Shown here one piece after another: positions 55,975 through 64,000 of a stretch of 64,000 nt of DNA. Position numbers and translations under genes: made by a program. Origin of the DNA: Crocinitomicaceae bacterium (GTDB lineage Bacteria > Bacteroidota > Bacteroidia > Flavobacteriales_D > Crocinitomicaceae); NCBI GenBank assembly GCA_016719925.1, contig JADJYC010000002.1:372001-436000 (forward strand). Direction: 5' to 3'. The stretch's first letter is position 1; every line of letters starts with the position of its first letter. A model generated the notes under the pieces. It did not search any database. It was not told the origin of the DNA and was given only the letters and a program-made list of their open reading frames with translations.

Positions 55975-56388
55975 TTTGTGGAGAACAATGGTCGATTCGA
56001 CGCTTTATGACACACATTCTTCGCCACGAATGCACGAATAATTTTTTTTGTAAAAGGACAAATGGCCGATGTTATCTTTTTTCACTGAAATTCGTGCATT
56101 TGTGGCAATACTAATATGAAGCAAGCTATTTCAGCTCAATGCAAAAAAGAATTTCTTGATTTATTTGGCGGGCAGGTTTAATTTGTAGAGAACAATGTTC
56201 GATTCGACGCTTTATGACACACATTCTTCGCCACGAATGCACGAATAATTTTTTTGTAAAAGGACAAATGGCCGATGTTATCTTTTTCACTGAAATTCGT
56301 GCATTTGTGGCAATACTAATATGAAGCAAGCTATTTCAGCTCAACGCAAAAAAGAATTTCTTGATTTATTTGGCGGGCAGGTTTAAGT
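55923..56388. repeat. Tandem duplication of the regulator 3' end plus inverted-repeat element (~205-bp unit)
   Basis: ATTTCAGCTCAA plus the last codons of the LytTR gene occurs at about 55923, 56128 and 56333 (period 205). Between these lie two almost identical 190-base spacers, each with one inverted-repeat element (GCCACGAATGCACGAAT at about 56023 and 56230, ATTCGTGCATTTGTGGC at about 56090 and 56298) and the phrase 'TTCGATTCGACGCTTTATGA' or near it. The last copy ends two bases before the stop of the HemJ-like gene. There is no further gene in this 400-base interval. Confidence 0.92.
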
Positions 56389-56928
56389 TCCTTTTCCAGA
56401 TTGTCTTACTTTTTTATAAATACGGATTGCTATCATCAGAATGATGCCAAATAATACAAACCCCAGCGTACCATAAATCCAGTTTACTTCATTTTTCATG
56501 ATGATCAGAAAAACAATGGCTACCAGAAACAAAGTGGCCACCTCATTCCAAATTCTGAAAAAATCAGAAGACAATTTAGTTTCTCCGTTTTGCAGCTTCT
56601 TAAAAATGGCGTGACAGATAAAATGATAGATAATCAAACCGGCAACAAAAGTTAGCTTGATATGCATGAAAGGCATTTTCAGTAATCCCGAATTAATATA
56701 TAATAACCAGGGACCAAAAATCATAGTCAGTATAAAAGACGGCCAGGTTATTCCGTACCAGAGCCTTTTGGACATTAACCGATATTGTGGTGTCAGAATT
56801 TGTTTTTCGTTTTCTGATTTATCTTTTACTTCAGTCTGATAAACAAACAGACGCACAATGTAGAACAAACCAGCAAACCAGGTAACAATGAAAATAATAT
56901 GCAGGGATAAAATTACGCTGTAGAGCAT
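56383..56928 (-). CDS. hemJ: HemJ-like protoporphyrinogen oxidase / CopD-family membrane protein
   Basis: 181 residues, five membrane spans. HemJ signature elements: 'LHIIFIVTWFAGLFYIVRLFVYQ' with the conserved His and W-x-A-G-L-F, 'RLMSKRLWYGITWPSFILTMIFGPWLL' and 'FMHIKLTFVAGLIIYH' with the second His. HemJ oxidises protoporphyrinogen IX in haem synthesis in bacteria without HemG/HemY. It is 5 bases downstream of yicC on the same strand. Confidence 0.82.
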   Translation of the reverse strand: MLYSVILSLHIIFIVTWFAGLFYIVRLFVYQTEVKDKSENEKQILTPQYRLMSKRLWYGITWPSFILTMIFGPWLLYINSGLLKMPFMHIKLTFVAGLIIYHFICHAIFKKLQNGETKLSSDFFRIWNEVATLFLVAIVFLIIMKNEVNWIYGTLGFVLFGIILMIAIRIYKKVRQSGKGT

Positions 56929-56933
56929 TTTTA

Positions 56934-57806
56934 TCAGAGTGTATTTAAAATCTGTTCTTTCATTTTTTCCAGCTCATCTTTCATGTGCACCACCAGTTTT
57001 TGCATTTCAGCATGATATGATTTTGAACCCAGCGTATTTATTTCTCTCCCAATTTCCTGAGTGATGAAACCCAGTTTTCTTCCCTGTGATGTTGGCTGAT
57101 TCATGGTTTCTATAAAATAATTCAGATGTTGTCCTAGTCTCAGCTTCTCTTCAGAGATGTCAATTTTTTCAATGTAATAAATGAGTTCCTGTTCAAAACG
57201 GTTCTTATCCACTTTTGCTCCTCCTACAAATTCTTCCAGATTGGTTTCAATTCTGGATTTAATTCCATCCATCCGTGCTGATTCAAATTTAGGCACTTCA
57301 TTGAGGAGCGTTTGTATTTTTCCTATGCGGGATTCAAACTCTTTCGTTAATCCGGCCCCTTCATCATTGCGGAACTGAATATGTTTCTTCAGCGCTTCTT
57401 CGACAAGGCTGTGAATGTATTTCCATTCTGCTTCATCAAATTCTTCATGTTGTGTGGAAAGTACATCCGGCAAACGCATCAGAAGTGCCATGGGATCTTC
57501 CATCGGAAGTTTCAATTCCACGCTGATCTCTTTTAAATTTCTTGCATAATCACGCATGAGTTCCCGGTTAAAAATATTGGCTGATGAATCTCCATTATTT
57601 TCAACAGTGATAAAACAATCAATTTTTCCACGGTCAAGTGTTTCCGTTAACCGCTTGCGTAAATCCAGTTCTTTTTCTTTGTAGACAGATGGCATCCGTA
57701 CAAAAAGATCACAACTCTTGCTGTTAAGTGATTTGATTTCAACGGTAATTTTTTTGGCGCCGTAGTTTCCGGAGGCTTTTCCAAATCCGGTCATTGATTG
57801 AAGCAT
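56934..57806 (-). CDS. YicC family endoribonuclease
   Basis: 290 residues, full length. Family marks: 'MLQSMTGFGKASG' at the start, 'VEIKSLNSKSCDLFVRMP', 'YARNLKEISVELKLP', and the C-terminal 'FIETMNQPTSQGRKLGFITQEIGREINTLGSKS...HMKDELEKMKEQILNTL'. YicC proteins are RNases acting on small RNAs. In many Bacteroidota yicC precedes gmk and nadD; here those two are 5 kb away on the same strand with other genes between, so the cluster has been opened. Confidence 0.92.
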   Translation of the reverse strand: MLQSMTGFGKASGNYGAKKITVEIKSLNSKSCDLFVRMPSVYKEKELDLRKRLTETLDRGKIDCFITVENNGDSSANIFNRELMRDYARNLKEISVELKLPMEDPMALLMRLPDVLSTQHEEFDEAEWKYIHSLVEEALKKHIQFRNDEGAGLTKEFESRIGKIQTLLNEVPKFESARMDGIKSRIETNLEEFVGGAKVDKNRFEQELIYYIEKIDISEEKLRLGQHLNYFIETMNQPTSQGRKLGFITQEIGREINTLGSKSYHAEMQKLVVHMKDELEKMKEQILNTL

Positions 57807-57851
57807 AGTTCAGTATTGATTATTCAAAAGTACAAATTCAGATGCAAGTAA

Positions 57852-57883
57852 AAACAAAAAGAGCCTCTGCCGTGCAGAAGCCC
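57852..57883 (-). terminator. Rho-independent terminator
   Basis: Minus-strand stem GCTTCTGC / GCAGAGGC (one wobble pair) with flanking G-C pairs, followed by TTTTTG-TTTTT. It closes the LVIVD gene. Confidence 0.75.
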
Positions 57884-57917
57884 TTTTAAAGTTAATCAAT
57901 TGTAATTAAAGAAAGTC

Positions 57918-59168
57918 TTAGAATTCCAGCGAACTTACAATCTGAAGATTTGCAGGATTGCTGTAGTTATACTGATAAATGGCATGTTCTGAAATCAAAA
58001 CGGCGATACCATTATTCATAATTACATCCGTTGCAGTGATTCCCGGATGGGTGTACAATAAGTTCTGCCCAACTTTTTTGGGATCTGATGCATCAAAAAT
58101 TTTCAATCCTGCATCACCGTCACAAAGAAAAAGCAGATTGTTATCAAAAGCCAGTCCGTGAGGGTTACTCATGTCATAGTGTTTCTTCACCACCGGGAAA
58201 TTTTTATTGCTTACATCAATTACCTGCAGTTCATTGATATCACCACCGCATTCTGAACCGGTACGCAAAGTTACATACGCATAATCACCTGCAACAATAA
58301 CCGGGTCACATGCTTCTACGTGTGTTACCTCAGAAACTTCCTGTGGATCATTGGGCATGTTTTTAGCATCATAAATGACCATGCCGTTTGTAGTACCCAT
58401 ATATAAGTATCCGTCTTTTTCAAAAATTGTTTCACAGGTTCTCCAGGTTGGGCGGCTCACTTTGAAACCAGGTTGTGACGCCTGAGTAATATCAAATGTC
58501 ATCAGGTTATTATTATCTACTACATATAAGTTATCATCATAGATTGTGAATTTGCTCATTGATCCTCCAAGGTGTGGTTGGTAAACTGCTCGCGCTTTTT
58601 GAAGTCATTTCAGTCTGCTCACATTCAGGACAATCTGAAACAAAGAATTTAGAACCCCATCCTGATACTTCTTTTGTTTTTTCAATTTTCCATCCGATTA
58701 CAACCCCTCTGTCTGAATGTACATCCGCTACCGGGTAAGCATCATTGGTTGCCGGTGTTGCATAAGAAAACACATCATTCAACCGGTTCACCTGTTTGGG
58801 ATCAGCGATGTTTGAAATATCGATCACAAGCAAATCAATAAAACTGTTTGCATACAAATAATTTCCCTTAACAGCCATTTGAGTGTTACCGGGAATATTC
58901 ATAAAACCTTCCACAACCGGTGAAGCCGGATTTGAATTATTGATTACATGAATTCCTTTATCCTCTTCACTCAAAAAATGTATTGGTTATATATATAAAT
59001 ATTACCCGCGCCTTGTATGGCTACATCTTTCTCAAATGAAAATGACTGACGGAAAGTAGTATAGTCCATATAAACCGGAACGTTTGCATAGACTTCTTTG
59101 TTTTTGTATTTCTGACAACCCGTGAAGGCTAACGCTGCAAAGGTGAACAGGAGTAAGTTTTTTTTCAT
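57918..59168 (-). CDS. LVIVD-repeat beta-propeller lipoprotein, two frameshifts
   Basis: Signal peptide 'MKKNLLLFTFAALAFTGC' (lipobox FTGC). LVIVD-type propeller blades are visible: 'LLVIDISNIADPKQVNRL', 'LMTFDITQASQPGFKV', 'MVIYDAKNMPNDPQEVS', 'LQVIDVSNKNFPVVKKH', 'LKIFDASDPKKVG'. Frame 1 ends after 'YNQYIF' and resumes as 'LSEEDKGIHVINN' if one T is added at 58973-58978. A second shift near 58570-58578 joins 'TTPWG' to 'GSMSKFTIYDD'. Reconstructed length is about 416 residues. Role unknown; it is probably an extracytoplasmic propeller. Confidence 0.82.
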
Positions 59169-59399
59169 AGTTCAGTTTTTTAGTGAGTGTAACCAAATAG
59201 ATTTTTAATGTTCATATTCCGTTACAGCGATCCCATGCAAACGTTGTGCCGTTTTTTTCCTGAACCTCTGATTTTGAAAGATTGAGAAACACATTTTGCC
59301 ATTCTAAACCGTTTAGGGAGTTAACTAAAAATTAACAACCTGAATATTACCAAGGTCTTCAAATTCCTTTTCACCAAATTTGCACTCCTATATATATGT

Positions 59400-60074
59400 A
59401 TGCTTGATATAATTCAAAACCAGTTTTCAGAAAACGGGAATCCCGCTTTAGTTGGTCCCATGAAAACCTATATGAAAAACAAATTTGAGTTTTATGGAAT
59501 CAAGTCACCTGCCCGAAGGGAAATTTCCAAACCCATATTGAAAGAGTGCAAGGCACTTTCAAAAAAAGAAACAATTGATCTTGCCAAAGAATTATGGAAC
59601 CAGCCTCAAAGAGAATTACATTATTTGGCACTTGAACTTTTGTTACAGAATCTGAAAAAGGATATTTCAAAAGAAGACCTTTTATGGATGGAGTGGTTTA
59701 TTTTAAAAAACTCCTGGTGGGATACAGTAGATTTTATTGCACCCAAACTGGTTGGTTTGTACTTTAAAAAATTTCCGGAAGCGCGCAGGGCAAAAATTAA
59801 AGAATGGATACAGTCTGAAAATATCTGGCTGATTCGCACCTCATTAATTTTTCAGCTTAAATATAAAAAGGACACTGATTTAAACCTGATGTTTGAAACC
59901 ATCCTTCAGACTTGTCAAACCAGAGAATTTTTTGTCAATAAAGCTATTGGATGGATGCTTAGAGAGAATGCCAAAACAAATCCGGCTATCATTGAGCAGT
60001 TCATAGAGGAAAATGAGCAACGGTTATCAGGCTTGTCTAAACGGGAAGGGTTGAAAGGAATTTCCAGAAACTGA
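59400..60074 (+). CDS. AlkD-like DNA alkylation repair glycosylase
   Basis: 224 residues of HEAT-like helices. The AlkD active-site region is present: 'WMEWFILKNSWWDTVDFIAPKLVG', with the Trp and catalytic Asp, and 'NIWLIRTSLIFQLKYK' and 'REFFVNKAIGWMLRENAKTNP'. AlkD removes bulky or cationic alkylated bases without base flipping. No signal peptide. It starts 7 bases after an ATATATAT stretch. Confidence 0.9.
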   Translation: MLDIIQNQFSENGNPALVGPMKTYMKNKFEFYGIKSPARREISKPILKECKALSKKETIDLAKELWNQPQRELHYLALELLLQNLKKDISKEDLLWMEWFILKNSWWDTVDFIAPKLVGLYFKKFPEARRAKIKEWIQSENIWLIRTSLIFQLKYKKDTDLNLMFETILQTCQTREFFVNKAIGWMLRENAKTNPAIIEQFIEENEQRLSGLSKREGLKGISRN

Positions 60075-60694
60075 AATCAGGAATTAGAAAAACTCCCTTC
60101 TAAAAAATCAGAAACAACTTTTCAGACAAGGACAAAAAAAATACTGAATGGTATTTTTTCGATCCTGCGCTGACAAAAAAATACGGTGGTAAAACTTTCT
60201 TCACCTCGCGGTACTCACACTCACACATCTCTGAAACACCAGTAATATCAATAGTATTCAGCAATCTGCTATTTTTATTCTTACAACACCTATCAGTTGT
60301 TTCCGTTTTTCATTTTGAAAATTTATACAACTAAGAGCTCGCGATTTTTTCAATTCAGCTTGATCTGACTGAAACCAAAAAAAAGTAAAATTGAACCGGT
60401 GATTTTTTGGAAAAAGAGTTCCTCAGATACCCCTTCAAAAATTATTTTCAGAAAAAAACGACGAGTTATTCACAATAAAAAAAAGGAAAAATCTGGTCTG
60501 AAAAATCAGAAAAAAATGATGTGATGAAAAAAATAAATCTTCGGGAACGTTAATAAAATAAACTGATTCAAAACGTCTATATGAAAAAATATTTTCTGAC
60601 AACGGAAAATTTTTTAGAGTTGTTAACTGACATTTTCAACAATTGGTTGTTGGATATTTCAACAACATATATAAGCACGATAACAAATTCGCCT
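60075..60694. other. Long A/T-rich intergenic region upstream of the histone-like gene
   Basis: 620 bases without a credible gene in either direction. It is crowded with A runs and AAAAAATC / GATTTTTT motifs. At 60637-60666 three half-sites form overlapping inverted repeats: CAACAA-TTGG-TTGTTG and GTTGTTG-GATATTT-CAACAAC, so two alternative hairpins or operators share the middle arm. They lie just upstream of the promoter at 60695. Confidence 0.6.
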
Positions 60695-60702
60695 TACATT
60701 TG
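60695..60702 (+). promoter_or_regulatory. Promoter -7 element TACATTTG
   Basis: Exact TAnnTTTG match, 30 bases before the ATG at 60733. Confidence 0.6.
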
Positions 60703-60732
60703 ACCCATACTCACCTTAAAATTTTTTCAACT

Positions 60733-61017
60733 ATGGCAAAAGCAACAGCCAAAAAGAAAGCTCCAGCTAAGAAAGCTGCAGCAAAAAAAGCAGCTCCAAA
60801 AAAGAAAGCAGCTCCTAAGAAAAAAGCAGCAGCTAAAAAAGCAGCTCCTAAGAAAAAAGCAGCAGCTAAAAAAGCAGCTCCTAAGAAAAAAGCAGCAGCT
60901 AAAAAAGCAGCTCCTAAAAAAGCAGCAGCTAAAAAAGCAGCTCCTAAAAAGAAAGCTGCTCCTAAAAAGAAAGCAGCCGCTAAACCAGCTGCAGCTGCTC
61001 CAGCAGCTAAAAAATAA
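60733..61017 (+). CDS. Histone H1-like Lys/Ala/Pro-rich DNA-binding protein
   Basis: 94 residues made almost only of Lys, Ala and Pro in repeats 'KKAAPKKKAA' and 'AKKAAPKKKAAA'. It resembles eukaryotic H1 tails and bacterial Hc1/AlgP-like tails, which bind and condense DNA. I place the start at 60733, after the promoter; the frame also opens upstream but into non-repetitive, promoter-containing sequence. The DNA itself is a tandem repeat with a 33-bp unit (60770-60960), so copy number is likely to vary between strains. A terminator follows. Confidence 0.85.
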   Translation: MAKATAKKKAPAKKAAAKKAAPKKKAAPKKKAAAKKAAPKKKAAAKKAAPKKKAAAKKAAPKKAAAKKAAPKKKAAPKKKAAAKPAAAAPAAKK

Positions 61018-61039
61018 TAAGGAGCCTAAAGCACTTATT

Positions 61040-61073
61040 AAAAGCCGTTCCGAAAGGACGGCTTTTTTTATTG
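61040..61073 (+). terminator. Rho-independent terminator
   Basis: The stem AAAGCCGTTCC / GGACGGCTTT with a GAAA tetraloop and one bulge is followed by seven T. Confidence 0.9.
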
Positions 61074-61163
61074 TCTGAATTGAATGAATCTAAGAAATTG
61101 AATGTTGGTTAACCAAAGGATATGCTATAAGATAACAGAAAAGCACCGGTTCAGCAACCGCAC

Positions 61164-61795
61164 TTATTTATCCAAAGGTGCAGCGGTGTCAGAAGATCCT
61201 CCGTTAAAAACAAAACGCAATCCAATACTTGCCGAAGCAAAAACATTAATCACATTCCCGGACGAGAGCTCAAACTCATTATACACATCATCAGTTTCCT
61301 TTTGAGCAACTGCAAAATGAATTAAAGCAGTATAGTCACCTGAAAAATTCAGAATAAAACTTTCCGTCACCGGAAAATTGAAAGAGAGCCCTGCACAAAT
61401 ACCGCCGCCCACAACTGAGTTAATGGATGTCGCTGTTAGTTCATCCTGAAGGGTAAAAGGATTTTCATCAGAGAACAACCAGACACCATTTGTATCAGGC
61501 GAGTAAAAGTAATTTCTGCTCTAAGCGTGTAATGATTTCCAAAAGTTTCTTTCTTTCTGATGACAACCAAACTGTCATTAGCATCAAATATTGATTCAAT
61601 CGGATATTCATAAACATATCCCATAGATGCACCCAGTCTGAACCTGAAATTTTCACCAACTGGTTTTCTGTACTCAATAATTATACGGTTAAACTCTGCA
61701 GAACTGAAACGAATTCCCAAATCAGAAACGCGTTGCGAGTAGGATGATTGAATTGAAATGAACAAACCGGCTGTGATCAAAAGTAAATAACGCAT
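61164..61795 (-). CDS. Small outer-membrane beta-barrel-like protein, frameshifted in a T run
   Basis: Signal peptide 'MRYLLLITAGLFISIQSSYSQ'. Amphipathic strands such as 'FRFRLGASMGYVYEYPI', 'YTLRAEITF', 'SFILNFSGDYTALIHFA' and 'VFASASIGLRFVF' suggest an 8-stranded barrel. The frame breaks at 61505-61508; one added T joins 'AEITF' to 'YSPDTNGVWLFSDENPFTLQDEL'. Reconstructed length is about 210 residues. Family unknown. Confidence 0.72.
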
Positions 61796-61819
61796 AGAAC
61801 AACATTTTATAAAGTAATG

Positions 61820-62656
61820 TTACCAAGATTTTTTGGAATGCGCAACAGACTGGTTGAGGATTTCTCTTACCAGTTTTCCCTTTTTATCATATTCACGGTA
61901 ATGCCAGATCTGTGCCTCATAGATAAACTCTTCATGAATCCGGCCGTTTTTAAAATAGGTTCGCCGAACGGAATGAATTCCCTTAGACTTGTCAAAATAC
62001 TCGATCAGCACCTGAACTTGTTTTCCTGACCGGGTGATGACAGTTTGCCTCATCCCATTTGCCGGATCAGAAATAAATTCTGTTACCGTACCATCTTCAT
62101 TTTCAATTTTGCCCGAGACATAAAATGCCAGTGAGTCATTTACATATTGCTCTCTCTTCTCATTCAACTCCTTTTGTTGTTTTTCCCTCTCTCTTTGCTC
62201 CCGTTCTTTTTCAATTCTGTGATAGGCAGTATCAGGAACTGTTAATACCGTTGTCGTGGTCATATCATCACTCAGCTCTGTCACATTGGTAATATTACCG
62301 TCCTCATCAAACTCTGTATACTTCCGATACCATTGAATACCGGCATCCGGATGTGAACTGTATACCGCTTTTTTTACCGCACCACTTTCATAATAAGAAA
62401 AGTGGACAGAACTGATCAATCCGGTTCGGGAGGTGGTTTCAGCATAAATTTCTTTACCTTCTTTGTTAAATGCTTTTGCGTATCCCTGTGACATGTAATC
62501 CGGCGCGGTATTACGGAATTCTTCAGTAGAGATTTTTCCGTTCTTGTGATAACAATAAATGAAAATACCTTCCGGTTTCTCCACCCGTTTTTCCTTATAC
62601 TGTGAATAAGCCGGAGCAAAAAGAAGTAAACCAGCAATCAAAAGAAGAAATCTCAT
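61820..62656 (-). CDS. Exported protein with YwqK/MORN-like segments
   Basis: 278 residues from the ATG at 62656. Signal peptide 'MRFLLLIAGLLLFAPAYSQ'. Repeats: 'FIYCYHKNGKISTEEFRN', 'AKAFNKEGKEIYAETT', 'FDEDGNITNVTEL', 'YFKNGRIHEEFIYEAQIWHYREYDKKGKLVREI'. The middle holds a highly charged helix 'RIEKEREQREREKQQKELNEKREQYV'. Similar in type to the proteins at 48.9-51.9 kb. Function unknown. Confidence 0.72.
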   Translation of the reverse strand: MRFLLLIAGLLLFAPAYSQYKEKRVEKPEGIFIYCYHKNGKISTEEFRNTAPDYMSQGYAKAFNKEGKEIYAETTSRTGLISSVHFSYYESGAVKKAVYSSHPDAGIQWYRKYTEFDEDGNITNVTELSDDMTTTTVLTVPDTAYHRIEKEREQREREKQQKELNEKREQYVNDSLAFYVSGKIENEDGTVTEFISDPANGMRQTVITRSGKQVQVLIEYFDKSKGIHSVRRTYFKNGRIHEEFIYEAQIWHYREYDKKGKLVREILNQSVAHSKKSW

Positions 62657-62704
62657 AGCCGTCATTTATCAGAAAATTACAAAGTTGATGCCAGAGCGTA
62701 TAAA

Positions 62705-63292
62705 CTATTTGTAGAAATTCATTTCATCTACATATTTCCATACGGGCTCAGTAAGCAAATAACGCACATCCTTTCTGTTTTTGACCGACTCCCTTATCAA
62801 CGTAGAAGAAATATTCATGGCCGGGGCATGACAGAATTTTACCCGGGGCATTTTAGAAAAATCAACCGTATCCGTTTCAACACCTGTCTTCACTCTTGGA
62901 TAAACCCAGATGTCAAAATTCTCCATAATAAATTCATAGTTCCGCCATTTGTGAAGTGTGCGCAAATTGTCTTCACCCATTATAAGACTGAATTCATACG
63001 ACGGATATTTTTCCCTGAGTGCCTGAAGTGTTAAAACAGTATAAGAAGGTTTGGGCAGATCAAATTCAATGGAAGATGCTTTTAATTTGGGATTGTCTTC
63101 TACAGCGAGTTTAACCATAGCCAACCGGTGATGATCATCCAGCAGGGTATTTTTGTCTTTCAGCGGATTGTGCGGCGAAACCACAAACCATACTTCATCC
63201 AGACCGGAATGTGATGCCAGGTGATTTGCAATAATCAGATGACCTACATGAATAGGATTAAATGTTCCAAAGTATAATCCGATTTTTTTCAT
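62705..63292 (-). CDS. nadD: Nicotinate-nucleotide adenylyltransferase
   Basis: 195 residues. NadD makes deamido-NAD from nicotinate mononucleotide and ATP. The nucleotidyltransferase signature 'GTFNPIHVGHLIIAN' (G-x-F-x-P-x-H-x-G-H) is at residues 9-23; 'VVSPHNPLKDK', 'FSLIMGEDNLRTLHKWRN' and the closing 'ISSTLIRESVKNRKDVRYLL' complete the family. It overlaps gmk by four bases. Confidence 0.95.
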   Translation of the reverse strand: MKKIGLYFGTFNPIHVGHLIIANHLASHSGLDEVWFVVSPHNPLKDKNTLLDDHHRLAMVKLAVEDNPKLKASSIEFDLPKPSYTVLTLQALREKYPSYEFSLIMGEDNLRTLHKWRNYEFIMENFDIWVYPRVKTGVETDTVDFSKMPRVKFCHAPAMNISSTLIRESVKNRKDVRYLLTEPVWKYVDEMNFYK

Positions 63293-63885
63293 GGACGTGC
63301 AATAAATTCTGCTACCAGATCTTTTGCTTCTTTACAGGCTTTTTCAAGATTATCATTCATCAGAGTATAATCAAACTTATCTGCCCTCATTAATTCTCTG
63401 TTTGCTTTTTCAAGACGCATTCTGATATTTTCTTCTGATTCAGTTCTGCGGTTTCTTAAGCGTTGTTCCAGAACAAAAAGACTGGGTGGTTTAACAAAAA
63501 CAGATAACGACGATTCACCAAATATTTTCTTCAGATTAATTCCGCCTTCAGCGTCCACATCAAATACAACAATTTTGCCGGCGGCCCAGTTCTTTTCAAT
63601 TTCAGATTTCAATGTGCCGTAAAAATTATTCGGGTACACCTCCTGCCATTCTACAAACTCATTATCCGCAATTTTCTTTTTGAATTCTTCCACGCTGAAA
63701 TAATGATAATCAACACCTGCAATTTCCCGGCCTCTTGGTTCACGGCTGCAGGCTGAAATTGAAAAAGCAAGTTTAGGAATTTCACGCAGCAGATATTGTA
63801 CAATTGTTGTTTTACCCGCACCTGATGGTGCAGATACAATGATGCATTTACCGGTATGCTTCAGATCTGAAACAGTTGAATTCAT
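63289..63885 (-). CDS. gmk: Guanylate kinase
   Basis: 198 residues. P-loop 'SAPSGAGKTT' at residues 18-27, GMP-binding 'SACSREPRGREIAGVDYHYFS', 'NEFVEWQEVYPNNFYGT' and 'VFDVDAEGGINLKK', and the lid 'RLRNRRTESEENIRMRLEKANREL'. It phosphorylates GMP to GDP. First gene of a gmk-nadD transcript, the usual Bacteroidota order. Confidence 0.96.
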   Translation of the reverse strand: MNSTVSDLKHTGKCIIVSAPSGAGKTTIVQYLLREIPKLAFSISACSREPRGREIAGVDYHYFSVEEFKKKIADNEFVEWQEVYPNNFYGTLKSEIEKNWAAGKIVVFDVDAEGGINLKKIFGESSLSVFVKPPSLFVLEQRLRNRRTESEENIRMRLEKANRELMRADKFDYTLMNDNLEKACKEAKDLVAEFIARP

Positions 63886-63902
63886 GTCGCTGTTCTATAA
63901 TT

Positions 63903-63910
63903 CAAAGATA
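63903..63910 (-). promoter_or_regulatory. Promoter -7 element TATCTTTG for gmk-nadD
   Basis: Exact TAnnTTTG match on the minus strand, 17 bases upstream of the gmk ATG. The remaining bases to 64000 contain no recognisable gene. Confidence 0.6.
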
Positions 63911-64000
63911 GGGAGAATGAAACACTTTTCATTAAACAGGCATCTGAACAGCAATAATCAGCTATTCAAAGAACCAGATAGTGTTTTAACCAGATGTTCT

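Overview
The window is chromosomal DNA from a member of the Bacteroidota, most likely a Flavobacteriales relative. I infer this from the low GC, the many secreted proteins ending in type IX secretion (T9SS) sorting domains, a PorP/SprF-type T9SS outer-membrane protein, promoters of the TAnnTTTG type with few Shine-Dalgarno sequences, and the LspA, DksA-like, YicC, Gmk and NadD variants typical of this phylum. I saw no rRNA, tRNA, CRISPR array or prophage.

Layout. 1-4.2 kb: end of a large T9SS adhesin-like protein, an outer-membrane barrel and two small exported proteins. 4.2-9.2 kb: an AAA/DUF4143 ATPase with a perfect 35-bp palindrome at its promoter, RDD protein, lipoprotein, QueD-like enzyme and a T9SS type B protein. 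9.3-12.8 kb: a dispersed repeat, a YD-repeat protein, an alkaline-phosphatase-superfamily enzyme, a DksA-like protein and lspA. 12.9-20.2 kb: an accessory block bounded by a 34-bp perfect direct repeat. It holds a tail-fibre-like surface protein, a secreted glycoside hydrolase with its lipoprotein, and degenerate downstream copies of the hydrolase tail with paralogous lipoproteins, punctuated by two copies of a 195-bp palindromic element. 20.2-26.2 kb: a GT39-type transferase, a T9SS protein, a tandem 89-bp repeat, PorP/SprF and a sufS-sufE-sufT-like operon. 26.3-37.5 kb: aminotransferase plus omega-amidase, a T9SS protein with a stop before its sorting domain, a phosphatase and a giant alpha-2-macroglobulin. 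37.5-38.4 kb: an IS200-like (RAYT-type) transposase flanked by structured palindrome clusters. 38.5-48.7 kb: DUF1456 protein, SLC13 transporter, DEAD-box helicase, M43 protease, UvrC and lipoproteins. 48.8-56.4 kb: YwqK/MORN-like proteins, a von Willebrand lipoprotein, and a LytS/LytR-type two-component pair whose 3' end is tandemly duplicated. 56.4-64 kb: HemJ-like protein, YicC, LVIVD protein, AlkD, a histone-H1-like Lys/Ala protein, and nadD-gmk.

A dominant property of the sequence is that many otherwise well-conserved genes are interrupted. Most lesions are single-base losses or gains in homopolymer runs (at least a dozen). A few are in-frame stops. I read the homopolymer cases as probable sequence error and annotate the reconstructed gene span. 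The truncated hydrolase copy and possibly the omega-amidase carry too many lesions for that explanation alone. The most interesting candidate systems are the hydrolase-tail/lipoprotein cassette array, the transposase with covarying palindrome clusters, and the palindrome-controlled leaderless ATPase gene.
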